From contig JAJHTX010000007.1 in NCBI GenBank assembly GCA_032164295.1, positions 1,772,501 to 1,836,500 on the forward strand: 64,000 nucleotides of DNA, in the 5' to 3' direction. A program made the position numbers and the translations under genes. The notes beneath the pieces were generated by a model, which saw only the letters and a list, made by a program, of their open reading frames with translations, did not search any database and had not been told where the DNA came from. Source of the DNA: Inonotus obliquus. Lineage: Eukaryota > Basidiomycota > Agaricomycetes > Hymenochaetales > Hymenochaetaceae. Of this stretch, positions 23,250-36,905 are shown one piece after another (the stretch's first letter is position 1; every line of letters starts with the position of its first letter).

Positions 23250-25937
23250 CTAATGCGCAAGGGCTGTAGCACCATTCCTCCGCTTGTCGTCATCGTCTAT
23301 TCGTAACATCAACGTGCAAATGCCAGCAACGACGAACACAACAACACTCGCGTAGACCGGCAGAGATCGTGACATCACAAGTAAAACGCCCCCAAGCACG
23401 GGAGCAATCATGCCGCCGCTAAATGAGATTTGTACTATGAGTTTCGTTGGCCATCAAAAGAAATTAAAAGACACACATTCGGGACAAGGCAGAAGCAGTA
23501 CCTGTTGCTGTTCCTCGCACTATGCATAAGGGTGAACACCAGAGCATTGAAGCATCAAACACGCAATTGCTTACCGGAAGTATCAAATATCTCCGGTGTC
23601 CAACTAAGCACATATTACAATTAGACAAAGCGCCTCAGCGGTATATGCGAGTTTACTTACCCGTACAAAACGGCCCACATTGTCTAAGAAGCATGAATAA
23701 GTAAGCAGTAGAGGGCAAAAGCTATTGTAGACATACCGTCGAACTTAGACTAATACCTATCGTAGTCAAACGCACAAAGAACGAGGATTCGGAGAAGATG
23801 AAGAACACGCAGAACGCAGCAGTCACGAATGTGCTTCCGGCAAGAGACCACCGTCTTCCGACCGATGACTCAATCATATAAGCACCGATCTAAGGAAGCT
23901 TGTTAGAAGCAATCGGCGATACAAGGGACAACGACGAACGAGAGCACCAGGACATCCACCGATAGTGAATATGACCACGTCCCACATCGTTTCTTCAAGA
24001 GATTTTGGATTTTGGTCGGTTCGACCACCGGTGTTCATCTCCAGCATTTTCGGAAGGAATACGTTGAACATCGTGTACGCTGTAAATGTGAATTGGCCCA
24101 GAACTAGTCGATCAATCATACACTCCTACCTAGAGACATAGCACACCACATCGCCCACACTAGCAACGTTGTTCGCCTCCATTCAGGACCCAACACGACA
24201 CTGATCTTGTCCAACCAAGCCCAGAGAGGCCTCCGAATTCGACGCGGAAGTGCCCAATAGACCTTTGTTTTTGCTTCATACAAGCTAGAACGGTGTGCGT
24301 GTTGTCTTTTAATAGAGGGCCGCTCGGTATTATGATGGATAGGAAGTTCTTCTTCCTTGTCTTCCAGCGCTGCGGGAATGCCGCCCGACGAAATGCTTTG
24401 AGGATGTCCTTCGATATCTGATCGCGGAGGATTTTCGGATGCAGGTGTGACAAATGAATGCGAGTCCAAAGGTACGTCAGACGATCCAGTTGAGTCATAG
24501 TGAACCCTTTCAGGCAACGGCGACGAAATATTGTGTGCGTTGGCCGAGCTATCCGCTGCGAGTGGCTCTCTCTCACTCGACGATTGGCCTTCAGTATCGG
24601 CGTCGAATAATACTCTAACATCCGACCGTACACGACCGTTATTCCTTGGGATGAAAGGTGGCTGCTCTTCGTTCTGCGATACATCGTCGACATGATGATC
24701 ACGCACATCCTCCAGATCCAATGAAAGCTCGGAGCCATTATAACGCGAAATCTTTTGGAGGTTTACTAGCGCTTCTTGATGTCTGCCAGCATGAACAAGG
24801 TAGCGTGGCGATTCATGCAATCGGAAGAACACGATACGTGCTATGAAGAAGGATAGAGTCTACGCCAATGAGTTCAAGCTGGTCTGCAGTCACAACCGAT
24901 AACGTACTATTAGTCCGATCGTCATTAATAGATATTGCCAGCCCTTGTTCATTGTATCAACATCACACGGAGGACTGGAGTCCGTTCGTGTCGGGCAAGA
25001 ATTCCCAGGAATGACGATGATCCCCATAATAGCCGATAAAACCGAGCCAAAGGAAAAGAACACCGACAATGCGGTGACAAGGTACTGTCTTCCTTTCGGC
25101 ATATGTTCTAGCAGAAGCGTGCCATCCGTAGGCATCGATCCCTGGACCAATTATCAGACGCCCCCCTTAATTCTGTGAATTATACAACTTACACCAACGG
25201 ATGTTCCGAGGAAAAAGAGGGCGATACATAATACCGGGAAGGAAGGCGCATAGCTGGCCGCCAGGCCGAAGAGCGCGGTGAAGAACAGTGTAAGATTGAA
25301 GGCAGTACTCCGACCAAGCAGGTCAGAACCTTTGCGGGAGAGAGGCGATTAATTCTTGAATAATACAAGAACTGTCGAAACGTACATGAACCCCACCCCA
25401 CGGCACCGAACATCATTCCAGCAAACATGGACGAGGAGAGATATCCAATATGACTGTCCAGGACTGCAAGATTTTCCAGCAGGAATAGACGCGTAACTGG
25501 GAAGAAATAACCTACCGTCGTAATGTTGTTGGACTCTAGGTAGAATTATAGCGACAGTTTGTATCCACATCTGTCGAGCTACATTATGATCTGCACCGGT
25601 ACACCTGCGAGCTCACCAACATTATCCGCTAGCCAACCTGGTGAGAGTAGACCGAATCAGAATCTGGTGGCACGCAAAATACAACACAATCACTCACCAA
25701 AACCGCACAGAGCAAGCAGCGTCCACTGGTATGATCCTACGACAATATGTCAGATATCTAAAGGTTATCTGAAAGTGGCACACGAGGCGTACCCATTCCA
25801 ATGCGGTCTATCGTCCGATCCAGAGGTGTCCTCCCATCCATGTCCTGAGATTCAGCATCTTCATCGTCACCCCGGACTGCGTCGTCGAAATAGTCCTCAA
25901 CGAGTAAGGTTGACATGCGCGGTGTTATGGAAGCCAT
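23250..25937 (-). CDS. MFS transporter, sugar/SV2-like
   Basis: Membrane transporter of the major facilitator superfamily; the substrate is unknown. It begins at ATG 25937 with a cytosolic acidic N-terminus and reaches the first helix with DRIGMGSYQWTLLALCGFGW, split by small introns. MFS landmarks follow: DLLGRSTAFNLTLFFTALFG after helix 3, MPKGRQYLV in the middle, and HESPRYLVHAGRHQEAL, the sugar-porter ESPR motif, at the end of the N-terminal half. A long hydrophilic loop of about 200 residues, rich in Ser, Glu and Asp, separates the halves. The C-terminal half ends with SGGMIAPVLGGVLLV and a charged tail. About ten or more exons; I verified phases for most of them, but not every boundary in the last third. 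Confidence 0.87.
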
Positions 25938-26689
25938 GATTTTCGTCTTAAGCTTATAACTGAGCCATGTTAGAAATGTAACTGCCACTCAAAATCCGGA
26001 AGGCCTCATGCTTACAGAGAAAGTACAGGAAACAGTCAGCTGGATCACCAAAGCTCTGCACCATCAGGCGAGAGATTGGTCTCGAGTCGGTAATCGAATG
26101 CTCCGGTCTGAATTGGTAAATGCTCCAGGCGATCTCGCCGTTCAGATTCCGTGGATGGGAAATGGATCCGAGGGAGTTTCGCGTCAAGTGGGTGGACGAT
26201 AGTGGTTGCCACTGAAGGCGAGCTGGCACTGGACGAATGGGGCGGCTGCTTTGTCAGCATCATTCCTCTCATTTGATAAAAAGTATTGTTTCTCTATTTT
26301 CATGGTCAACACGACTGTACCCGTCAGAAGTAAAGGTTAATGCACCAGTTAGACTATCTCTAGAGATCTTCCAGTAATGCCACCGCCTGCAGCACTTGGC
26401 AGTGTAATCGATCCTGAATGAATCCTCTTTTATGGTCCGTGCTTTGCATGAGGGTTTTGACTATAGTCTTGGTACCAAAGGGAGGCAAGAGTCAATCTCA
26501 TTCATGAATATCACACACAAGCGTTTCCTTGGTCCGTTGGCTGCTCTAGGGCGTCCATGCTAATAGTTCTCGTACGCGTGACAGGAAATACTATTATTAC
26601 GCCGATCCGTCGTCACGCCGGATGATTCGCGAAGGCTTCCTCCGAACTCGCTCACACCAAGGTCCCAGCACGCTTTCACCCCATCAACA
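25938..26689. other. Shared upstream region of two divergent genes
   Basis: A 750 bp region between the starts of the MFS transporter and AVL9, so it probably holds both promoters. No gene was seen. Confidence 0.5.
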
Positions 26690-29600
26690 ATGTCGGCACT
26701 AAGGCTCTCACCCTCGCCCTCACCGACTCGTCCAGATTTCACTCGCGATGACTTGGACAACGTCGATTCGGATCAAGGTTCAGCACGCTCAATATCGCTT
26801 TCTTCTCCGAGAGATTCAGTACTTTCGCGACGGAATTCGCGTGAAGTGACATCTACGCGTGCGGCACAGGCTAACACACCGACAGTTTCGGATTTTCACT
26901 CTCTGGGGACTCGTGACACGGTCAAGCGTGAAACGATTGACGTGGTAGACTTAGAGTCGGCTGATGCAAGAGAGGCAGTAATCTCACCGTCTAGCTCTAG
27001 CCTCAGTAACGATGAAACTCGAAGAAGCTCGCAGACATCCGTCACGACCTCTTCGATCAAGTACCCTCCCACCCAGGCGATGTATGAGAACGACACAGCG
27101 TCCATGATATCTTATGCTTCATCGTCGTCAAGAAAAGCGCGTCCAGAGTCCAAGTTGATTGAAACACCCACTGGCCCTTTGGTGCCTGGCATCGCTCTTG
27201 TTGATTTCAATCATTTGGTATGTGGAATTCCTGTAAACGGTTTATTGATCGTGACGAGTTTCCCCAGGTTGGACCAAAGATCGAATTCTGTGACGGTGCG
27301 CTATTTAACGACGAGCAGCTGAACGCGATTTTGCCTTTTCTGGCCCTGCCCGATGGTGCACACCTCGTGAGTGCCCATAGAACATTCCCGTTGGATGTAC
27401 ATCGCTGATGGATCAACCAGAGCAGTGAAGACTACTCTTACTTTCACCTTGTTCCTGCCTCTCCACATCCGACAACCATCTTTGGGATATCTTGCAATAG
27501 ACAAATAAAAACCGATGACCTACTTGTGAAAGAAGAGGACATGACTCGCTCAACGGTTCAAAAAGCAGTCGTCGTCCTAGCCTCGAAGCCTCTCTTTGGG
27601 CCCATTCGTGACAGGCTCGGCGTTGTGACACGGGCTTTATTCAGCCAAAGGTTGGCATATATTTCTTCGGAATCTGCTGCCTTCATTTCGCTTAACTGGT
27701 TGCAGAGACTTCCGGGAGACGAGTATTCTCATCGATTTCAAATCCTCGCTTGAGATGTCGTTACGCAATCAACTTACGGAGAGCGCGTTATATATGGGTG
27801 AGCTACTTTCCTGGTCCCTGAAAGCTTGGCTGACAGTCTTTCCGTCAGGCACCAGTCTGTATGTATTATTACTTATTATGATGTCCTCATGCTCATCCAC
27901 GACAGACGAGAACTTGTGCACAAGTTCCGAAGTCGAACTCTCCTGCTATTGAAGTCATTTATTCTTCAGAAAAGGGTTCGCACTTACTAGATTTATCTTA
28001 GGGTTAAGCATTCTGACGACGTATATTAGATCATGTTTTACGGTCACCCCGTGGAAACTCTCTGCACATACCAATACTCCCTAATTTCATTGATACCCGG
28101 TATTTATCTACCTCGTAATTCGCGAGGTATAATGGTTCTAACATACATTTATTTTAGGGTTATTACAGAATCTTGATGATTGTGGCTCTCCTCCGCTTGC
28201 CACTCGAGCGCTTACTCTCGCTCCTGCTACTTCGCTGAAAACAAGTGATCGAAAAAGTCTAATGGCTTATCTCGGTCTTCCTTTAGATCTCTTTGGGAAG
28301 GTGAACCCGCGCATTATCATTCACAATGGAATTTAGTGGCTAAATTGTTATCCAGGACGCTTTCTTTCAACCTTATTTACCGTTACAACAAGTCGATATT
28401 ATAAAGGACACGCGAAGTTACATGTGTGGGAGTACAAATACCATCGTGACGCAGCAGAAAGAAATTGATCTTCTAGTGAACGTAAGTTAGCTCTGACGCG
28501 CATATAGACCATCTCACTGACAAATTTTGGAAAGATCGAGACCAATGCTTTCGAGTTTCGAGATCCTCAACTTGAACGCTTGGTTGCGTTAACTTCTGCA
28601 GACCGAAAGTGGATGGATGACATCGTGAAGGATGTCAACGAAGGCTGGAATGATGCTGATCCTAACCGTTCGTCGACAATGCAGTGAGCATCTAAAATCT
28701 CACTGCGTCAAGCAATAATTTATTGTCCATCAGATTCAAAGGTAGTGATGACTACATCCGAACGAAGGTCTGCAGCGTTTTTTGCGTATGATTGATGTAT
28801 GCTAATCCAGGCATTGCAGTTTGAAGAATACGTCACTGCCGCATTGTCATCGGTGAAATACGCGGATTTTCAAGCAAAGACTCAGCGAGCAGACGTTGTC
28901 ATCACAGGAGCAGGTAACCGACCTTGACTTTGGTCCTACTAGTATTCATGCACGTACTCACCTAAGAATACTCAGATGGCGGAGACGCGAACTCCATCCA
29001 AGACTTCAACCCACAATGGATCGCAGAATTCCGGCGCACAAACGCATTCGAAGTTTGGAACCGTATCACAGATCCAATGATTTTCGACATCGTCGAAGCA
29101 CGACACCCCTGTTCAGGTAAACCAAGTGTCGTCGAGGATATAGGCCTTCGTCTACAAGAAGGTCTTCAAGATCTTCATATTCAAGAGCAATTAACACCTG
29201 CCCGGGAAGCGATTTCACGAACGTTTGCCACCGGGTCTACGAATTTCTTCAAGGCTGTTGAAGGTGTTAGAGGAAGATGGGCTACTCAAAGGTCGGCGAG
29301 TTCGTTATCGAGTTCGACAAATGAAGGGAGTATATCAAGTACTCCGGTTGAGATTAATCGTTCGGAGGTTGATCTATCCAAATCGAAGTCAGAGGGAGCG
29401 AGTGGAACTCAAAGTGCACGATCCTCGCTTTTCTCGAACCTCTCGGCGCAATCTGGCGCGGGGTTACGTCCGTTGTCGTTATCAAATAGTGCCCCTGCCA
29501 CTACCAACTCCGTCGCCACCGCCAATGGGAATAACAGCAACGGAGGACAACAATCTTCGACGACGTCAACTGTAGCAGCCGATGCGAAGGCGACGATTGG

Positions 29601-30207
29601 GTCCTGGGGTACAAGCATCGGATCATTCATCTCACAGCGAACAGCTCGACTTTCAGTCCCACGTACCAACAGTCTCCCGAACGCCTCGCCCACCGCCCAG
29701 AATAACACAACCAATGCTGGCAATGTTGAGAGACCAGAAACGATAATGGAGAGTCCCACCGGTATAGCTTACAACGTTGAAGGATCCAATGGGTTTGGTA
29801 ACAGCAACGTTTCGCAGAGACAGAATGGCGATGCGGCGGTGGCAGGAGCAGGAGCAGGAGCTTCGACAGTACCGATGACGAATTTATTCTCCTCTTGGTC
29901 ATTTGGTAAAGCATCAGCATCAACATATTCCAAACCTCTCCCCTCTCCAAGTGCTCCTACATCTCCCCCTCCTTCATCTACTCCCCCACCTCCTCTTACC
30001 ACTCCACCTCTTACAACTGATCCAACACAACCCCAACCCATCGACCTACTAAAATCACCATCGTCACCTCCTCCTCCCCCTCCGATTCCAGCTATAGAAC
30101 CAAGCGACTCTTCCACAGTCCAACCTCGAGATCTCGGAGAATCCAGCCTTTCTCAAAGTACGAGCGTACGTAGTACCGATACCGTTCAAGCCGGAATGGC
30201 GCTATAG
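26690..30207 (+). CDS. AVL9: AVL9 late secretory pathway protein (DENN-related)
   Basis: Homologue of yeast Avl9, a DENN-fold-related protein needed for exocytic vesicle formation at the late Golgi. I assemble 13 exons with agreeing phases, giving 958 aa. A Ser/Asp-rich leader of about 165 residues precedes the domain, which starts GIALVDFNHLVGPKIEFCDG. It continues with YFHLVPASPHPTTIFGISCN, KAVVVLASKPLFGPI, YMGTSLRELVHKFR, VMFYGHPVE at residue 343 onward, TYQYSLISLIPGLLQNLD, and GSDDYIRTKFEEYV. The last exon reads FRRTNAFEVWNRITDPMIFD and then runs into a long Ser/Pro/Thr-rich tail of about 340 residues with polyproline. The exact acceptor before FEEYV (with or without three extra residues) is uncertain. 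The gene is intact. Confidence 0.92.
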
Positions 30208-32216
30208 CCTTATCTCCTACCAGTAATCATACTCGTAGTTGGAGTAGTTGTAGTTGCAGGGCGTTCGAAGGACGATTCTCGAACGACGATACTATTGTAG
30301 TAAAGGATCATGGGTAGAAGTCTAATAAACGCTTTGCGCGGTGTACAACAACTTGAACTTGGCTCAATAGCTACAGTAACTGCCTGGAACCAACCCGCCC
30401 TACTCATTGGTTGTGATCATCTTCGACAGACTCCTTATCACCCTCGTCCCTCAGACAGAGGGATAGATTTCTCCTCCACTCACATGAGAATTCATCATAT
30501 CATTGAGGATAAGTACTGCTGTAAGACCAGACTCGTCTAATGCCACAAGTGATTTCCTCAATGTCAGCAACTGTATCCATTTGTGCAATCGGTGGAGTAC
30601 TCTAATTTGACGACAAGTAATGAAATCAGCACTGCGCGCCGAGCCCACAACGAACAGCAGCAACAAATACACGCTCATTCCAACAGCATCGCCCGTGCAT
30701 TCTTCACCCATAGTAAGTGATTTCTTCCCAATATCCCCTCCTACTACGACATTCGAAACATTGCTTTCTAAGGCGTCTCGCGCGACTGGTTCCGGCGTGC
30801 TAGCTTCGACCACAAGACAAGCTGTTTCGTAAACTAGTCAGCTAAACTCGAAGCTTTACGTCGTCGAGAAAGCGAAACCTAATCCAGCATCATAAATGGC
30901 CTTGCACATTACTCTAGATGACCTTACTGCAAGGGTAGTGAACTACAATATGTGCTGCGACGTTAATATGCAGTGTATGTCGAGCAGCCACAAATCAAGG
31001 AGCTGCCAACGTCAACAGGAGTACTAGAAGATCAGTTGTGTCTCAAGCTTGTACAGCGGTTGCAACATGCCTGATTGCGCGACCCTTTCGCGAGCGTAGC
31101 CTATCTTCAACAAATCCCAACTGCCAAAACCGGCATTATCGGCCTTTCCCGTGGCCCGTCGTTGACCCTCATGCTGTAGGAGGCACTTCAGCCAGTATGC
31201 TAAAGGCCGTACGAGCAATGCTTATCCGACATGCATCGACGCCTGACCTCCACATGCAGGTCCTGCCCAGGTCCACCCAGGTTGCCCTGGATGCTTCCAG
31301 GCTGGTCCCACAGCTTCAAATCAAGGCGCGATACTAGGGAAGCTCATTGCCTGCGTGTGCTTTCGGTGAATGTTGGTTGTTCAGTCGCGAGGCCGGCTTG
31401 ACACATATTCTTCATTATGCTCCTCCATTCTCCCCATGGAACCGTCGTCTACCGGCGCATTCGTCGATTCAGACATGTAGGTCCACCCAAGGGAATGCCA
31501 CGCGCGGGCCTGGTGGCACCAACCACGATTCGAGACCTACTTCTGTGTGATGCGCATAGGTCGGCGGGTAGTGGTGCGGCAATATAACCGACTGCATGCT
31601 AGCCAGAGTGGCTTTCAGCATTCTGAAGATGTTTTTGATCATAATTGTCGCTTCAATGACTACTTCTCCTTAGCTCCAGGTGGAACGAGATAATATATAT
31701 GATCGAAGTTATCGAACACAACTAAGAGCCCCATCTGCGAGTGTGATCATGGCGCGTCGATAGAAGCCACGCCCGCGCTTTGGGTGGTAGAGATGTGTGA
31801 TGTGTGGATGCGTACACGTTTAGAAGCTATGGTGGTCGCAGTGGCGTATAGCACAAGATATTGCCATGTTTAACGGAGGATAGAAAGCAGATCACTGGAG
31901 ACGATGGTGATGGGAGGAGGAAGAAAGTAACAAAAGAGGGTGCTTGCCTTATTTAGACTCTGATCACATGGCGACAAGATCACGTGTGCACTTGACTTGC
32001 AAGTGTCTTGCCACTATAAAAAGGGAATATTAATGCCAATGGAAGGAACTTTACATGATGATAATGTGATATCAGCGTGTGGTGATTAAAGTTCTTATTA
32101 TTCACTATTCTAATATCCAATGGCGAGAATTACCAAATCCAAAAGGGTCCGCTGCAAAGCACATTCATCCAAAGCAAGAATGATGTCCGTGTAAATATCA
32201 ATATTATAAGAGGTCG
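30208..32216. other. Gene-poor, repeat-bearing region
   Basis: About 2 kb between the convergent ends of AVL9 and the DHHC gene. Open frames at 30451-30813 (-) and 30620-30832 (+) overlap and I recognise neither. The block at about 31190-31345 is a copy of a dispersed repeat whose inverted partner lies at about 41330-41490. Nothing else can be supported. Confidence 0.45.
31190..31345 (+). repeat. Dispersed repeat, copy A
   Basis: This block matches the reverse complement of about 41325-41490. Within it, 31301-31332 is identical over 32 bases to the complement of 41334-41365. The rest is clearly alignable with substitutions and small gaps. In one frame both copies encode a GCPG..QAGPTASNQGA-type segment, but copy A has an in-frame stop, so it looks like an old mobile-element remnant. 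Confidence 0.7.
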
Positions 32217-33884
32217 TCAGTCCGTTTTGTTCTCACTTTCCAGCTCCGCGGCCAGTTTGGCGAGCATCCCATCCGCCTTTGGGTTGCGTTGAAATGTCTT
32301 CCCATTACCTGCCGTACCACCTCCACACAATATTCGATACGCCCATCCGCGCCATCCACGCTTGCCTACATCGAGCAGTTGCATCCAGTTTGCTCGAAAT
32401 CCAACATCATATAATCGGATTCGGCCATGTGCATGTCTGATAGCTCGTCGTTGCGCCGAGCTAAGCTGATGCTCGCGAAGCATGGGTATTGCATTTGACC
32501 CGAGTCCGCTCGATCTATTGCGCGCCGAGTTCTGATTGTCGATAACAGGAAATGACGCACTAAGAGGGTTAAGAGGCGTGCTAGGCTGCGATACCGGGTG
32601 GAGCGATAAAGGTCGAGGAGGATTGGGAGAATCCAGGGAGACACTCCCTGCGCTGGGTAGAGGGGATGGTCGTGTAGTGTCGGAAGATGCGGAAGTCGTG
32701 CTTGTGCTCGGAAGGTATCGGAGAAGGAGAAACGGCGAGATGTTCTCTATCGTCGTCTGATTTGTTCTGTCCGAGAGTTAGCTAAGGCCAATGAACACAG
32801 TTACTTCGATACTACACTCACGATGCAAGATAAACGTGCCAGAGAAAAAAGGAACCGACAACCAGAGCAAAGACTATGCCATAGACTGAAAGGAAAAGTG
32901 CGTGAAGGGCCGTTCGTTCGTTCTATGTATGAGATCTGGATTAGTCTTCCACATGATGGTTACAAACAAAGACAAACTAGCTTACCACGAGAAATGGGTT
33001 TAGGAAAGCGAAGTAGACAATTCTCCCAGAGAGGATGGCAACGTATGTAGAAAGGAGGGTTACGCATAGGAGGAAATGAAGAAATGCTGGATATGTCCAA
33101 TGACCCTTCAATGAAAACTGAGATTGCCGAAGGAATCCAGTAGAGATTGGATCGACATACTACGCATTTTTGAGCTAGCCATGGACAGTGATGATCTAAG
33201 GCATCCATTCTGTGAATTTTCCGATTGCGACAATGATAAAACACGAGACCAACCCATCTTTAAGACACACCGTCCACATGCGGAGCAGTGGTGAGTTCTT
33301 TCAGGCTTCGGAGCCCAACATTTCCTGCACCATTTGTGCGGGGCGTTAAAATCATCCGCGAGACCTTCTGGCTCCCCTTTTCTTGCTGAAGAGGTAGGCC
33401 CCAAACGAAGAACATCCATCATATCCGTCTCATCATCTCCGCCCTCGTTTTCTTGAGCGTCTGGCTGCGGATCAGAGTCTTCACCAATGCGAATCGCACC
33501 AGGATCCCGTACGACGCAGACGAGTAGCGAGCAACAAGCAAAGAAAGTTAACAAGTATATGACGCTTAGATGTGTTATAAAGAAGAAAGGCGACTTGTAT
33601 ATGTCGAGGTAGTACGAGACGAGCATGACCAAAATTGAGTATTGCGGTGCGAACATGAGAGCAACCAATACTGAACAATTTCTCAGTTAGTGAGAAGCGG
33701 ACGAGCAGCTTTTTAAGTACATACATAAAAGAGGAAGATACATCCACCACCTCTTCCTCTTCGCTGGTGGGCCGTTTCCTTCGTCGATATCGAACACGGA
33801 GTCATCGTCCTCACTGGCTGATGGCAGTTCAGGAAGTCTTTCGTAGGGGGCTCGATTTCTCGTGTCCAAGCTCAGCAGCGGCAT
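32217..33884 (-). CDS. DHHC palmitoyltransferase
   Basis: Protein S-acyltransferase in Golgi or plasma membrane. The start is ATG 33884, the stop 32217, and the protein is about 460 aa in roughly seven exons. A short cytosolic N-terminus is followed by two helices (LVALMFAPQYSILVMLVSYY and LLTFFACCSLLVCVV) and an acidic loop. Then comes the Cys-rich domain: KWCRKCWAPKPERTHHCSAC, GRCVLKMDHHCPWLAQKCVG, with the catalytic Cys in DHHC intact. Two more helices follow, and NQTTIENISPF is the conserved TTxE motif. The tail is Ser/Pro-rich and ends with a Trp-containing segment (RANWMQLLD). The intron between the His-rich and DHHC halves falls inside the active motif. The closest family members are probably Pfa3/Pfa4-like, but I would not assign one. 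Confidence 0.9.
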
Positions 33885-33949
33885 TTTAATGATAACCAAG
33901 CTCTTGAAGTTAGTATGGACGCATAGATCGGAGAGAAAAGGAGATAGCT

Positions 33950-33972
33950 GTCGTCGTCGTCGTCGTCGTCCC
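33950..33972. repeat. Trinucleotide (GTC)n microsatellite
   Basis: Seven or so tandem GTC units between the divergent starts of the DHHC and D-lactate dehydrogenase genes, in the shared 5' region. Confidence 0.8.
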
Positions 33973-34195
33973 TCTCGTCGTTAACGATGCAGTGTACAGT
34001 GTGTGCCACCCACGGAGACCACGGGCGCCTGTGGTCACATGCTCACGTGTTCCCTGCCGCCTTGTGCCTCACAGCTCAAGACATCGTATTCTTCACATAA
34101 TCTGATCGCACGCAAATATAAGAACAGCTTGCGACGGAGTTTCGCTTCCGCTTCCTTCCTTCAGCTCCATCGAGGACCAGGAGCAACTGTGCCAG

Positions 34196-36577
34196 ATGCT
34201 GCGTAGAGTTTCGTCCTTCTCACAAGACCTGCGACCTGGTCCGAGCTCAAGACATTTAGCGGTTTCACTCCTTGCTAGAGCAAATAGACCTCACCTCCGC
34301 TACGCGACCGTCAATGCAACTTCCCCAGATTCCTCGGAAAGCACGAAGACGAAGACGCGTCTGTCTCCTAATGCCCGTTTCTTCTTGCTAGGTTCTGGTG
34401 GTACAGTTGCGCTCGGCGGGCTCTCCTACTATTTCCTGAGTTCGAATTCTGGAGATCCTAGAGACATGAAAGCGAAATATGGCACTGCTTTGGATTTTCA
34501 AACTGCTGTCCGTGTATTAGAGCTAACCTTTCCTGAAGACGGGAAGGTATCAACAGATGCGGAGGATCTTATGTTCCATGGATTCTCCATATACAACTAT
34601 CACTCCGGTGTGTCTGTTCCTATTATTCTTCATGGATTACGGCTAAGACAGATTAGGTGCCATACATAGCGTGATAGTATATCCAGAGTGTACAGAAGAT
34701 GTCGTAAAGATTGTCAAAATCGCGATAAAATATAGAATGCCGATCATCCCATATTCCGGCGGCACGAGCTTAGAAGGTCACACTCAAGGTGTAAGTTTGT
34801 CCATGTACGAGCTTGCATATGGTCTCAAGCTTGTTATTCTAGCATGAATATGGCGGAATTTGTGTGGACATGTCCCGAATGGATAAGATACTGGAGTTAA
34901 ATGGTAAACTTCCCCCCGGGTTTGCCGTTTTGCCGCGTAATGAATTTGAACGCAGAGGCCGACGGAGATTTAGTATGCCAGCCTGGTGCGAGATGGATGG
35001 ATATCAACGAAACTCTAAGAAAAAACGGTGCGCTTACTCATTTTACTACAGTCATTGCTAAGCCGAAACCACTTCGTAGGCATTCCATTATTCTTCCCTG
35101 TAGGTTTGAAACATGATTCCAGAGGGAGGAACTAACAACTTGCGCATAATTAGCTTGATCCTGCCCCTGGTGCCACCATTGGAGGGATGGTATCTACAGG
35201 CTGCTCGGGAAGTGAGTCATCGGCCGAGCCAGACTTAAGATCTCGTCATTTACACCTTGATTCTTAGCGAATGCCGTTCGGTATGGAACGGCGAAAGCTG
35301 AATGGTTTCTCAATCTGGTACGAATATCGAGTCTTCAACTGCCACCGTCTGTTACACTGAGACATAACTCATCCCAGACTGTTGTACTTCCCTCAGGCGA
35401 GGTTATCAAGACGAGGAGGCGAGCGCGGAAGTCCTCCGCAGGCTTTGATACGACAAAGCTCTTCATAGGTGCCGAGGGTACCCTTGGTATCGTTACTGAA
35501 GGTGGCTCGCTCTCTGGTTTCATTTTTCGGTCTGAGCTAATTCGTGCTCTCTTGGATTAGCGACTTTGCGATTAGCACCTCTGCTTTCAACAACTGTCGC
35601 TGTCGTTCAGTTCCCTGATGTGCGAAAAGCGGCAGAGGCTGTGCGGGATGTATTAGTGCAAGGAGTCGGGATTCGTACGTTTTCCAGGGTATCTCGAGTC
35701 AGACGTAACGTTCACATATCTTCATCAGAATGTGTCGAGCTCGTGGACAATGACTTCATGCATGCTACTAACCTTTACGGGATGTCTACGCGAAAATGGC
35801 CCGAGAAGGATAGTTTATTCCTCAAGTTCCAAGGCCACTCGCCCGAGGCACTTCGTGAGACAGCGAAAGTCGCGAGAAAGGTTGTGGAACGACATGGCGG
35901 GAGTGGGTTTACGCTCGCGCGCAATGAGAAGGAAGCGGATGATTTATGGACTGATCGGAAGAACGCTCATTACTCAGGATGTGCGCTGGTGGAAGGTGCG
36001 AAAGGGTGGCCAACTGACGTATGGTGCGTATACGCCAATCATGATTTTCTCTATGGTATGCTAACTCGATCGTGGATGAAGTGTACCTGTCTCAAGATTG
36101 CCTGAGCTCGTCTACGAAACGAAGAAAGACCTTAAAGAGGCTGGTTTAATTTCAACGATCGTCGGGCATGCAGGCGACGGTAACTTCCACGCCCTCATTC
36201 TCTTCAAGGACGACGAGGAACTCGTAAAGGTGCGTGATGCCGTACATCGGATGGTGGAGCGCGCAATCGCACTGGACGGAACGTGTAAGCCCTTTTTTCT
36301 CCCTCTCTCAGTCCTGGGTTATATTAGATACACAAAGGTACGGGCGAGCATGGTGTCGGCGTAGGGAAGAAAGAATTTCTGTATGAAGAACTCGGAGAAG
36401 GCACGGTGAACCTAATGAAGGACATCAAACGCACAATTGACCCTCTAGGTCTGTTCAACCCCGGAAAGGTTTGTCTCGTTCATTGATATCAATTAATCGA
36501 AGATGACTAACGAGGCTGTGATTTGATTATAGTTGTACCCGGATAAGCCCACTATTGAACGTTCTAAATCGCACTAA
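34196..36577 (+). CDS. DLD1: D-lactate dehydrogenase (cytochrome), mitochondrial
   Basis: FAD enzyme oxidising D-lactate to pyruvate and passing electrons to cytochrome c, at the inner mitochondrial membrane. It is about 560 aa in roughly a dozen small exons, all joinable in phase. An Arg/Ser-rich mitochondrial leader is followed by a hydrophobic stretch ([20 protein letters not shown]), a likely membrane anchor as in yeast Dld1. The FAD_binding_4 domain has [31 protein letters not shown] and [34 protein letters not shown] follows. The C-terminal FAD-oxidase domain has [29 protein letters not shown] and [14 protein letters not shown], ending GLFNPGKLYPDKP. All signature residues appear intact. 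Confidence 0.93.
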
Positions 36578-36905
36578 GGGATGGGAGAGGTTGGTTATTG
36601 TATCTATTGGGTGTGGGCTCTTGTTGATGTATGGATTAATGTATGAGGTTGAAGTTGTGGTCGTTTCAGTGTACAGATTCAGATTAGGACTGGGTAATTG
36701 AAACATCCCTGCTCTTCGTCAGTGCATTTTAATTGCGACGACGCGGATTATTTACAGGAAGTAAAAGATAAGAGTTGGACAGCAAGGTCGATACAACCAA
36801 TCAAGTTCAAGTCATGACCACAATGATGGACGGAAGACTTCTTGGTGTACTATCGGAGTCGCTCTCCGATACAGCATTAAGCAGCTGGCTAGACTAGCCT
36901 GTTGA

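Noticed and set aside
30451..30832. Overlapping frames of 120 codons (-) and 70 codons (+)
   Set aside because: Neither has a family match, a signal or consistent splice sites; they probably arise by chance next to the AVL9 3' end.
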